A program made the translations under genes and the position numbers. A stretch of 64,000 nt of DNA from Haladaptatus sp. ZSTT2 (GTDB lineage Archaea > Halobacteriota > Halobacteria > Halobacteriales > Halococcaceae): assembly GCF_037081775.1 (NCBI RefSeq), contig NZ_JBAMHQ010000001.1, positions 1,550,001 through 1,614,000 of the forward strand. Direction: 5' to 3'. This document shows positions 45,876 through 53,362 of this stretch, piece by piece (position 1 is the stretch's first letter; every line of letters starts with the position of its first letter). The notes below the pieces were generated by a model. It did no database searches. It was not told the DNA's origin and was given only the letters and a program-made list of their open reading frames with translations.

Positions 45876-45897
45876 ACCCCTTTGTTTCCACTGGAAC
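45876..45897 (-). promoter_or_regulatory. Isolated ORB-like sequence
   Basis: On the minus strand it reads GTTCCAGTGGAAACAAAG then GGGT, matching the core of the origin box at 57963-57990 at 20 of 22 positions, better than most boxes in the origin. It lies in the 175-base gap between two minus-strand genes (45820 and 45996), with no second copy nearby. Orc1 binding is inferred, not shown. Confidence 0.55.
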
Positions 45898-45995
45898 TGT
45901 GGCCGTTTCAGCCGATGAACGGTCGAAAAATAGCCAGAACGGCCAGCTACGAGGGGTTGCAGTCGAAATGAAGGGGTTCGAGAACGCGTACCACG

Positions 45996-46634
45996 TTAGA
46001 TGGGTTCGCGCAGGTGGTCTGCGAAGCCGGTCGAGTCGCGGACGTTGCGAAGAATGATTTCGAGGTGTCCACTCCCGCCGGCGGCGATTTGGACGTTTCC
46101 GAGTCCGACGACGGTTTCGAGCAGCGACCGGTTCTCTTGGATCCCCCTGACCTTAGAAAGCGGGAGTTCCTTGCGGACGAGCGAGATGAATCGGTACTCG
46201 CTGATGACTCGCTCGTTGGTCAGGTAGTAGGTCGTAAGCGAGTTCGCCCAGTAGGTGAACAGCCCCTGTGAGAACAACACCAGCCCGAGGATGAGCGCCA
46301 CGAGCGGGTAGACGAGCGGCTCTTGGGTGAAGTAGGTGAGATACGTCGCAACCGAGAGAAAGACGAAGCCACCGGTGAGCCGGACGGTCGCGACGCGCTG
46401 AGTCGGATGGCGTCGGTCGATGATGTACTCGTTGGCGCTGAGTTGCACCGCCGCTGGGGCCGTCCGCTGGACGTACGCGCCGATGGCGACGATGACGAGG
46501 CCAAACACCACCAGTGCCCAGCCAAGCAGCTGCGGGTAGACGAGGCTGGTCATACCGAGCAGAATCCGCCCACCACCGATGAGAAACGGCAGGGAGATGA
46601 GCACACTCCAGAGGAGCGGTGCGCCGCGGGCCAT
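45996..46634 (-). CDS. PH-domain (bPH2/YdbT-like) membrane protein
   Basis: A 212-residue protein with four hydrophobic segments in two pairs (near 8-25, 35-55, 85-105 and 108-130) and then a C-terminal bacterial PH-like (bPH2) domain starting at N-S-L-T-T-Y-Y-L-T-N-E-R-V-I. The VRKELPLSKVRGIQENRSLL string is typical of YdbS/YdbT proteins. A role at the membrane, possibly in protection or lipid binding, is not defined. Its start overlaps the stop of the next gene by one base. Confidence 0.82.
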   Translation of the reverse strand: MARGAPLLWSVLISLPFLIGGGRILLGMTSLVYPQLLGWALVVFGLVIVAIGAYVQRTAPAAVQLSANEYIIDRRHPTQRVATVRLTGGFVFLSVATYLTYFTQEPLVYPLVALILGLVLFSQGLFTYWANSLTTYYLTNERVISEYRFISLVRKELPLSKVRGIQENRSLLETVVGLGNVQIAAGGSGHLEIILRNVRDSTGFADHLREPI

Positions 46635-46855
46635 CAGCGCCCTCTCGTGGGTTCGACCAGCACGCCGATGATGGAGACGACCAGCCCGATGATGGCGAGC
46701 GTTTCGGGGTCGGTCAGTCCGCGGTCGCCGCTACTCAGGAAGCCCCGGTCTTCTGCGAGGTCGTTCGACGACCGGCTTGCGGTTGCCTCCGCCCCGAACG
46801 ATTCGGTGGTCACGGCCTCATTCGTGGGCTGGGGCGTGTTCTGGCTCTCGGTCAC
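46634..46855 (-). CDS. Small single-span membrane protein, unknown function
   Basis: A 73-residue protein: a polar, Thr/Ser/Glu-rich N-terminal part of about 50 residues (MTESQNTPQPTNEAVTTESF) and one hydrophobic helix, LAIIGLVVSIIGVLVEP, before a short basic tail. No family is recognised. Translational overlap with the PH-domain gene (TGATG) indicates they are made together; the secreted-protein gene lies nine bases upstream. Confidence 0.6.
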   Translation of the reverse strand: MTESQNTPQPTNEAVTTESFGAEATASRSSNDLAEDRGFLSSGDRGLTDPETLAIIGLVVSIIGVLVEPTRGR

Positions 46856-46864
46856 GACGACGGT

Positions 46865-47380
46865 CTACTGTTCGGTCGGCACGGTTTCGGGGATGAAATC
46901 GACGTAGAACCAGATGTTATCGACATATTCGACCTGCTCTGTTGCGGGGTTCCACCGCGAGAGTGTGAGGTTGAACAGCTCCTCGCCGTAGCCGAAACTG
47001 TCCGGTGAGACGGTGTACCACGCGGTGTAGGAGTTGCCATCGTTCACTATCACCCAGTCGGTACAGCTTTCTGCGTAGGTATCGGTCGCCAAGCAGAGGA
47101 AGTAGTAGTCGTAGCCAGGGTCAGCGTCGAACTCGTAGATGATGAAAAAGCCTTCAGACGAATGGACGTACGGCACGCCGTCTGTGCGCGTCGTGAACCC
47201 ATCGCCATCGTGGACGAGCGCGTCACCCGAGAGCCACACCGTGAGGTGGTGACTTTGGTAGATGAACAGAACGTCATCATCCTGAGCGGCGACCGGAGCC
47301 ACCACGACGCTGAGTGCCATTCCAACGACCAGTACACCCATCAGCGGACGATACAGTCGTCTCACCGCCCCTCGAAGCAC
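46865..47380 (-). CDS. Secreted protein of unknown function
   Basis: A 171-residue protein with a Sec signal peptide: basic start MLRGAVRRLYRPL, a hydrophobic core MGVLVVGMALSVVVAPVAAQ and likely cleavage after A-Q-D or nearby. The mature part is aromatic-rich with many Tyr and Asp (FFIIYEFDADPGYDYYFLCL) and two cysteines that could pair, which suggests a beta-sandwich. GTG at 47380 gives the basic n-region; an ATG at 47341 would give a shorter peptide without it. It probably forms an operon with the two membrane genes after it. Confidence 0.65.
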   Translation of the reverse strand: MLRGAVRRLYRPLMGVLVVGMALSVVVAPVAAQDDDVLFIYQSHHLTVWLSGDALVHDGDGFTTRTDGVPYVHSSEGFFIIYEFDADPGYDYYFLCLATDTYAESCTDWVIVNDGNSYTAWYTVSPDSFGYGEELFNLTLSRWNPATEQVEYVDNIWFYVDFIPETVPTEQ

Positions 47381-47552
47381 TGTTGTTCCCCACTAGATAC
47401 GTCAGAACCATCGAAAACTGATTGCGTGGGAAAGTCACGCAAAGGCGTGGTACCAAAACCATATTTTCGACTGCACAGCGTTACGCATTCACAAGACACG
47501 AGAATGCAGATAGGACACATTCAGGGCGTTTTACACTCGAAATAAGGGGGTT

Positions 47553-47595
47553 CGAACTCGCACGGGGAGGCCGGGGGCTCAGGGGCGCGAGTTCG
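47553..47595. repeat. Inverted repeat downstream of tRNA-Gln
   Basis: CGAACTCGC and GCGAGTTCG, nine-base perfect arms with a G-rich 25-base interior. On the minus strand it lies 37 bases beyond the 3' end of the tRNA, so it may be a terminator or processing signal. The rest of the 47381-47631 gap holds no gene I can support. Confidence 0.45.
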
Positions 47596-47631
47596 TGAGA
47601 AACCAACCGACAAGCACAAAAACCAACGAAT

Positions 47632-47703
47632 AGTCCCACGCAGATTCGAACTGCGGTCGTCAGCCCCAGAAGCTGACAGGATTGGCCACTACCCCATGGG
47701 ACT
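47632..47703 (-). tRNA. tRNA-Gln (anticodon CUG)
   Basis: Read on the minus strand, the acceptor arm AGTCCCA pairs with TGGGACT, the anticodon stem CAGC/GCTG closes the loop TTCTGGG with CTG as anticodon, and the T arm is CGCAGTTCGAATCTGCG. The D arm is TGGGGTAGTGGCCAATCC-like. The length is 72 bases with no encoded CCA and no intron. CUG reads CAG codons for glutamine. Confidence 0.92.
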
Positions 47704-47837
47704 CCTTGCTGCACACATCGGTAGACTGTGCCCCTTTGTAAGCGTTGCGCGTTCGCCCGCGGTGTGTCAGTGGGTTTCGCACGGACGAACGTGCATATAT
47801 CGACGCCTACTTATGCCCAACCTATGCAGTACCGTGT

Positions 47838-48410
47838 ATGTACGTTGGACGATTCATCGTCATCGGGCCAGACATCGGTGCGTATCGCGTTTCCTCCCGC
47901 TCGTTTCCGAACCGCCAGGTCGTAGACCGTGAGGGGACGCTCACCGTCGCGCCAACCGCCGACGCCGAACCGACGGACAACCCCTACGTCTCGTACAACT
48001 GCCTGCGCATCGCGGGCGACACCGCCGTCGTCGGCAACGGTTCGCACGTAGACCCCATCACCGAGAAAATCGAACGCGGCTACCCCGCCCGCGACGCACT
48101 CGTGGAAGCCCTCCTGGCGATGGACTACGAGAAAGACAGCTACAACACCCCGCGCATCGCCGGCACCGTAGGCGAGCGAAGTTACATCGGCACCGTCCGC
48201 AGCGACGCGCTCATCGTGAAAGAAGTGACCGAACCGACCCTCGTCGCCACCTACGAGAGCGACACCCCCGAATCCTACCCGCTCAACACCAAAGCCGCCA
48301 CAGAAGCCGCAAAAGCCGTCTACGACGCGGACTTAGAACACGCCGTCTGTGCCGCCGCCGTCGCCCGCACCGAAAGCGGCTTCGAGACGGCCATTGAGAA
48401 CGGGAACTAA
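47838..48410 (+). CDS. purO: IMP cyclohydrolase, archaeal PurO type
   Basis: A 190-residue enzyme closing FAICAR to IMP, the last step of purine synthesis in many archaea. [20 protein letters not shown] is the PurO start, with S-R-S-F-P-N-R-Q and the later N-T-P-R-I-A-G as conserved strings. The frame is open upstream to 47745, but the ATG at 47838 matches the family, and CTACTTATG about 25-30 bases upstream is a TATA element. A T6 tract follows the gene. Confidence 0.92.
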   Translation: MYVGRFIVIGPDIGAYRVSSRSFPNRQVVDREGTLTVAPTADAEPTDNPYVSYNCLRIAGDTAVVGNGSHVDPITEKIERGYPARDALVEALLAMDYEKDSYNTPRIAGTVGERSYIGTVRSDALIVKEVTEPTLVATYESDTPESYPLNTKAATEAAKAVYDADLEHAVCAAAVARTESGFETAIENGN

Positions 48411-48424
48411 ACCCTCGCGTCACC

Positions 48425-48430
48425 TTTTTT
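48425..48430 (+). terminator. T-tract after purO
   Basis: Six T residues 15 bases after the purO stop and four bases before the next gene; a plausible terminator, though read-through is equally possible at this spacing. Confidence 0.35.
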
Positions 48431-48434
48431 CAGT

Positions 48435-49094
48435 ATGAAACTCGGCGTCATCGCTGACGTACACAGCAACCTCGTCGCCTTAGAAGCCGTCATGGAGGCG
48501 ATGCCCGCGGTCGATGCGCTCGTCTGTGCCGGTGACGTGGTCGGCTACAACCCGTGGCCCGGCGAGTGTATCGACCTGCTTAGAGCGAACGACTGTGTCT
48601 CGATTATGGGCAACCACGACCGCGCCGTCGTGACCGGCACGACCGACCACTTCAACGGGATGGCCCGGGCGGGGGTGCGCTACGCAGCGCGTGTCCTGTC
48701 GAGCGACCAGTTCGAGTGGCTCGCCGCCCTCCCACCAACGCGCACCGAGTGTGCTGGACGAGTGAAACTCGTCCATGGCCACCCGGACGACCCCGACCGC
48801 TACACCTACCCCGACCTGTTCGACGCCGCGATGCTCCGCGGCGAGGACGTGCTCGTGACCGGCCACACCCATGTCCAGGGCCACCGCACCTTCGAGGAGG
48901 GAGTCGTGTTGAATCCCGGCAGCGTCGGCCAGCCCCGCGACGGCGACCCGCGCGCCGCCTTTGCCGTGGTCGATGTGGAAACAATGAGCGTCGATGAACG
49001 GCGCGTCAGCTACGACATCGACGCGGTCGAGGAGAAAGTGAACGCAGTCGGACTGCCAGAAGACATCGCCACTCGGCTGCGTCGCGGTCGGTAA
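48435..49094 (+). CDS. Metallophosphoesterase
   Basis: A 219-residue calcineurin-like phosphoesterase of the YfcE/MJ0936 group. All metal motifs are present: A-D-V-H-S-N, G-D-V-V-G-Y, G-N-H-D, V-H-G-H-P and G-H-T-H. The substrate is probably a phosphodiester or a small phosphate ester. The 3' end abuts the convergent tryptophanase gene with no gap. Confidence 0.9.
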   Translation: MKLGVIADVHSNLVALEAVMEAMPAVDALVCAGDVVGYNPWPGECIDLLRANDCVSIMGNHDRAVVTGTTDHFNGMARAGVRYAARVLSSDQFEWLAALPPTRTECAGRVKLVHGHPDDPDRYTYPDLFDAAMLRGEDVLVTGHTHVQGHRTFEEGVVLNPGSVGQPRDGDPRAAFAVVDVETMSVDERRVSYDIDAVEEKVNAVGLPEDIATRLRRGR

Positions 49095-50435
49095 TCAGAC
49101 CGGGCGGAGTTCCGCAGAGAAGTGGCGCAGTTCTTTCATCGGCGGTTCAGAGACGATTTCGAGCCCTGACACCGAGTCGCGTCGGTCATAGACGCCTGCG
49201 ACAGTGTCTGCGATGTGCTCTAAGTGTTCGCGGTGGTAGGTGCGCCGCGGGATGGCGAGGCGGACGAGTTCCGGGCGGTTCGTGCCGGGGAAGGCAAAGC
49301 TCCCGAGTTCGACGCCGCGGACGCCGCCCTCGCGGTAGAGTTCGCAGGCGAGCGCCTGTCCGGGGAACTGGTCGAGCGGGATGTGCGGGAAGAAGCCTTC
49401 TGCGTCAAGGTAGACAGCGTGGCCGCCTGCGGGGAGGTAGACGGGGAGGTCAGCCGCATCGAGAAGCGTGGCGAGTTCCTGGACTTGGCCGACGCGCGAT
49501 TCGATGTACTCCTGCGTGACCGCCTCGCGAAGCCCCTGTGCCATGGCTTCAATATCGCGCCCGGCGAGGCCGCCGTAGGTCGAAAAGCCCTCGTAGAGGA
49601 TGGCGCGCTGGCGGGCGTGTTCGAAGAGAGTCTCATCGCGGCAGGCGACGAAGCCGCCGATGTTCACGAGCGCGTCTTTCTTCCCGCTCATGACGAGCGC
49701 GTCGGCGTAGGAGAGTTCCTCGCGGGCGATTTCTGCGACCGAGTGGTTCGCGTAGTCGGCCTCGCGCTGCTGGATGAAGTAGGCGTTTTCGGCGAATCGG
49801 CAGGCGTCCATGACGAACGTGGCGTCGATGTCGGCTGCGAACTCGCTGACGGCGCGGATGTTTTCCATGCTCACCGGCTGGCCGGCCGTCGAGTTGTTGG
49901 TGATGGTGAGAATGACGACGGGGACGGCGTCTTCGCCGTGTTCTTCGACCACGGCCCAGCCCTTGTCGAGGTCGAAGTTGCCCTTAAACGGCTCGTCCGA
50001 TTGCAGCTCCATCGCGCCGTCTACGGGACAGTCAACGGCTTCTGCACCGGCGTTTGCGACGTGGGCGCGCGTCGTGTCGAAGTGCGTGTTGTTCGGGACG
50101 ACGTTACCGGCTTCGAGGAGCGTCCCGTAGAGGACGTTCTCTGCGCCCCGGCCTTGGTGGGTCGGAATGACGTACTCAAAGCCCATCACGTCAGAGACGG
50201 CGTCTTGGAGGTTATCGAAGCTCCGGCTGCCGGCGTAGGCTTCGTCACCGAGCATCATCGCCGCCCACTGTTTCGCGCTCATCGTGCCCGTGCCCGAGTC
50301 GGTGAGCAGGTCGATGTACACGTCTTCTGAGGGGAGGTTGAACATGTTGTAGCCAGCGCGTTCGAGATTTTCCTCTCGAACCTCGCGTGATGGCAGGTGA
50401 ATCGGCTCTACCATCTTCGATTTGTACGCAGTCAT
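49095..50435 (-). CDS. tnaA: Tryptophanase
   Basis: A 446-residue PLP enzyme splitting tryptophan into indole, pyruvate and ammonia. N-P-T-H-x-G-type glycine loop (THQGRGAENVLYG), D-A-C-R-F-A-E-N with the PLP-contacting Asp, and S-G-K-K253-D-A-L with the Schiff-base lysine are all present. The beta-tyrosinase family cannot be excluded, but the N-terminus and string fit TnaA. The frame extends to 50474; ATG 50435 gives MTAYKSKMVEPIHLPSREVR. Confidence 0.88.
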   Translation of the reverse strand: MTAYKSKMVEPIHLPSREVREENLERAGYNMFNLPSEDVYIDLLTDSGTGTMSAKQWAAMMLGDEAYAGSRSFDNLQDAVSDVMGFEYVIPTHQGRGAENVLYGTLLEAGNVVPNNTHFDTTRAHVANAGAEAVDCPVDGAMELQSDEPFKGNFDLDKGWAVVEEHGEDAVPVVILTITNNSTAGQPVSMENIRAVSEFAADIDATFVMDACRFAENAYFIQQREADYANHSVAEIAREELSYADALVMSGKKDALVNIGGFVACRDETLFEHARQRAILYEGFSTYGGLAGRDIEAMAQGLREAVTQEYIESRVGQVQELATLLDAADLPVYLPAGGHAVYLDAEGFFPHIPLDQFPGQALACELYREGGVRGVELGSFAFPGTNRPELVRLAIPRRTYHREHLEHIADTVAGVYDRRDSVSGLEIVSEPPMKELRHFSAELRPV

Positions 50436-50551
50436 GGCAAGAAAGGGCACAGGGAGCACCATAATTTCACGCATTCAACAGTGAACACTCCCGCGTCTCG
50501 GTGGGAGGCAATGCGCAAATTTGGGTACTGCTGTCTACAATTCGAGGCGGC

Positions 50552-51727
50552 TCAGAAGTCAGACTGGATGGCCTTGAGCGCGGACTCTCGAACGTCCCAA
50601 TCGACGAACACGCCGACGGATGAGGCGCTCGTGATGATGTCGTGAATCGAGATGTGCGCGTCGGCGAGCGGGCCGATGATATCGCGGACGACGCCGGGTT
50701 CGCTCATCAGACCGCCGGTGACGCGGATGACCGCGATGTCGTCTTCGACCGTCACGCTCGACAACAGTTCTTCTTCGACAACGCACTCGTGAAGCACTTT
50801 TTCTGCCTCAGATGCCCGGTCTGCGGCGATGTAGAACGTCACCGAATCCATGCCGCTTGCGACGGCGTCGATGTTGATGTCCGCCTCCCCAAGCTTCTGT
50901 GAGAGCGTGGCGAGAATCCCGGGTTTATTGCGAATCGAACGCCCGGCGACCGTGATGCACGCGAGGCGCGTCTCGCGCAGGTCGATGATGTTCTCGAACT
51001 GGCCTTCGATGCTCGTCCCGCCAGAGAGGAGGTCACCGTGTTGGTAGTGGACGACGCGAACGTCTAAGTTCTCGTCTTTGTAGGTGAGTGCGCTCGGGGC
51101 GACGACTTCCGCGCCGCGAAACGAGAGGTCGCGCAATTCGTCGACCGTAATCTGGGAGACGTTGCGTGCGCCTTCGACGACGCGTGGGTCACCGGTCATG
51201 ACGCCTTCGACGTCGGTGACGATGACGACCTGGTCTGCGCCGGTGTACTTGCCGAGCATCACCGCCGTCGTGTCACTGCCACCGCGGCCGAGCGTGGTGA
51301 CGTTGCCCGCGTGGTCTTGGGCGAGAAAGCCCGTGATGACGGGGACGACATCGTCCATCGTTTTGGCGAGTGCTGCGGCGTTTGCTTTCGTGACGTCTAC
51401 GTCCACCTCGCCGTGTTCGTCGGTGATGATTGGCCAGCCCTCGCTGCCGGGTTCGAGAAACACTGCGTTTACGCCGCGGGCAGTGAGGGCGGCTTTCAGC
51501 ATTCGGACGCTGGTGCGCTCGCCCATACTCACGATTTCTGCGCGGTCTGCCTCACCGGCTTCGAACGTGATTTCGTCGAGCAGGTCGTCCGTCGTAGACC
51601 CCATCGCGCTCGCGACGACGGCGATTTCGTGGCCCGCGGCCACCGCAGCCGCTATCGAATCGGCTGCTCGATTGATTCGGTCACCGCTGCCGAGGCTGGT
51701 GCCGCCGAACTTTGCAACTACGCGCAT
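50552..51727 (-). CDS. lysC: Aspartate kinase
   Basis: A 391-residue enzyme phosphorylating aspartate, the first step to threonine, methionine and, in some organisms, lysine. V-A-K-F-G-G-T-S-L at the N-terminus, F-L-A-Q-D and L-G-R-G-G-S-D-T-T-A are the catalytic strings. Two ACT domains follow (about 255-390), which usually bind feedback amino acids. It has no fused homoserine dehydrogenase. It stands alone between divergent and unrelated genes. Confidence 0.93.
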   Translation of the reverse strand: MRVVAKFGGTSLGSGDRINRAADSIAAAVAAGHEIAVVASAMGSTTDDLLDEITFEAGEADRAEIVSMGERTSVRMLKAALTARGVNAVFLEPGSEGWPIITDEHGEVDVDVTKANAAALAKTMDDVVPVITGFLAQDHAGNVTTLGRGGSDTTAVMLGKYTGADQVVIVTDVEGVMTGDPRVVEGARNVSQITVDELRDLSFRGAEVVAPSALTYKDENLDVRVVHYQHGDLLSGGTSIEGQFENIIDLRETRLACITVAGRSIRNKPGILATLSQKLGEADINIDAVASGMDSVTFYIAADRASEAEKVLHECVVEEELLSSVTVEDDIAVIRVTGGLMSEPGVVRDIIGPLADAHISIHDIITSASSVGVFVDWDVRESALKAIQSDF

Positions 51728-51826
51728 GCTACCACCGTATGCGTGTGAACGTGACTCATTGGCCCCTCTTTATGAGTCGCGCGAGATAACCTTGTTCATC
51801 CTCCGAATGCTTGCCGTCTGTCACAT

Positions 51827-52900
51827 TTAGACCGTATCGTCGGGGCGATCGGTGTGCTGGTCGTCAGTTTCGGCGTCTGCATGGTCAGGTGTGTTTTCGT
51901 CGGTTTCTGTCGCCTTCGCCGCGCTCTTTGCTTGCTCTTCTTCGGGGTCGAACGTCACCATGCCAAGCCCGGAGGTGTACTCGTAGGTGTGCCACTCGGG
52001 GATGACGAGCACGCCGTTCATCTTGCGGATGCGAATCTGCTTTAACAGCGTTTCTGGGACGAGTTTTTCGGTGAGCCGCAGGTCGATAACGCCATCGACG
52101 GCGTACGCCAAGTCGTGGGGGAACAGCGATTCCTCGGTGACGACCGTCGCTCCGGCGTAGACGGGGACGAACCGGCCTTTGCAAACGTCTGCGCGAATCG
52201 TGCGGACGAACTCGTAGGCTCTGACGGGTTGGACGAGCGCACCGAACTCGGTGAGCGAGTCGATGAGCACAAGCCCCGAGTCCACGAGGTTGTGGTTTTC
52301 GAGGCAGTTGTCGAGTTTGTTCGTCACCTCGTCTATGTCCGTCGGGTCGCGGATGGTCGTCGTCGCGTTCTCTGCGACGCGGTGGAGGTGTTGGTTCCAC
52401 TCGTTCATACGCTCGTACATCCGACTTCGCGTCGAGAGCCGGTAGGTGAAACAGTCGAGAATGTGGAGTTGGTCGCGCTCTAAGTAGGGCAGGACGTTCC
52501 ACTCGAAAGTGAGAAACTGTTGGACAATCGAGCCGGGCGGTTCCTGAAAGCTCACGATAATCGCGGATTCGTCCCGTTGGAGGGTGCGCCAGATGAGTTC
52601 GGCCTGCAACGCGCGGTCACGGGTGCCCGCAGGCCCCGACAGAAGGACGAAAGCGTTGCGTGGTGCGCCCTGTGGAAGGCTGGTGTTGAGTGCAGACACG
52701 CCGGGGTCGAACCACATGAAGCCGTGAGATTCGGTGAAGACGTACGCGCTCTTTTCGAGCGCCTCACGACACGCCTGAGAGCAAAATTGGTACTCAGACT
52801 CCTCAACACTGGCCACGACCGGTGTCTCCGGGATGAGATGGCGGCAGAAATCACACCGCGGCTCCTGCCCCTCAGCATGCCCAGTGGTATCATCTACCAT
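51827..52900 (-). CDS. RAD55/KaiC-like protein with zinc finger and no Walker A lysine
   Basis: A 357-residue protein. Residues 16-45 carry C-D-F-C and F-C-S-Q-A-C, an FCS/TRASH-type zinc site. The rest resembles a RecA-core protein (AFVLLSGPAGTRDRALQAEL; LVLIDSLTEFGALV as Walker B), but the P-loop reads G-P-A-G-T-R-D-R with no G-K-T/S, so ATP binding is doubtful. The C-terminal 45 residues are acidic and unstructured. The frame is open to 53257; ATG 52900 is chosen because 53257 would cover the divergent gene. Confidence 0.75.
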   Translation of the reverse strand: MVDDTTGHAEGQEPRCDFCRHLIPETPVVASVEESEYQFCSQACREALEKSAYVFTESHGFMWFDPGVSALNTSLPQGAPRNAFVLLSGPAGTRDRALQAELIWRTLQRDESAIIVSFQEPPGSIVQQFLTFEWNVLPYLERDQLHILDCFTYRLSTRSRMYERMNEWNQHLHRVAENATTTIRDPTDIDEVTNKLDNCLENHNLVDSGLVLIDSLTEFGALVQPVRAYEFVRTIRADVCKGRFVPVYAGATVVTEESLFPHDLAYAVDGVIDLRLTEKLVPETLLKQIRIRKMNGVLVIPEWHTYEYTSGLGMVTFDPEEEQAKSAAKATETDENTPDHADAETDDQHTDRPDDTV

Positions 52901-52975
52901 GACAATCCTACGGAGCGAGGCGACAAGAACCAACCGGGTCAGGGATTTAATGTATCTCCATGCGAACTGAGGGCT

Positions 52976-53362
52976 ATGGACGTGCGGGATGCCGTCGAAG
53001 ACGATGCAGGCACACTGGCAGAAATGACCGGTTCGCCAAGCGATGTCATGCGGAACCTGATTCACGACCGCAGTGTGCGCGTCGCAGAGGACGAAGGCGA
53101 CATCATCGGGTTCGTGAGCTTCGACGCAGAACAACAAACCGTGTACGTCACCCAACTCTCGGGTGAAATGACCGTCGCAAAACGATTGCTCGACGAACCG
53201 CTCAGATTCGCGACCAAAGAGCAGATGAGCGTCGAACTCCTCGTGCCGGAAGACCAAAACCCGATTCTTGATGCCGCAGACAGCGTCGGGTTCAGCCGCG
53301 TTGGGAGGGGACCACGATTCGATTCAGTGCCGACGGTCAAGTTTCGCAAAGACCCTAATTGA
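52976..53362 (+). CDS. GNAT-like small protein
   Basis: A 128-residue protein, MDVRDAVEDDAGTLAEMTGS onward, with strand order and the late D-A-A-D-S-V-G-F-S-R-V-G-R string similar to small GNAT acetyltransferases. The acetyl-CoA loop (R/Q-x-x-G-x-G/A) is not clear, so the call is tentative. A TTTAATG string 25-30 bases before the ATG is the TATA element. It ends eight bases inside the convergent polymerase gene, so 3' ends overlap. Confidence 0.65.
   Translation: MDVRDAVEDDAGTLAEMTGSPSDVMRNLIHDRSVRVAEDEGDIIGFVSFDAEQQTVYVTQLSGEMTVAKRLLDEPLRFATKEQMSVELLVPEDQNPILDAADSVGFSRVGRGPRFDSVPTVKFRKDPN

Noticed and set aside
47545-47600. Possible second, degenerate tRNA next to tRNA-Gln
   Set aside because: It has a GTTCGAAC-like T-loop string but no acceptor, D or anticodon stem could be folded.
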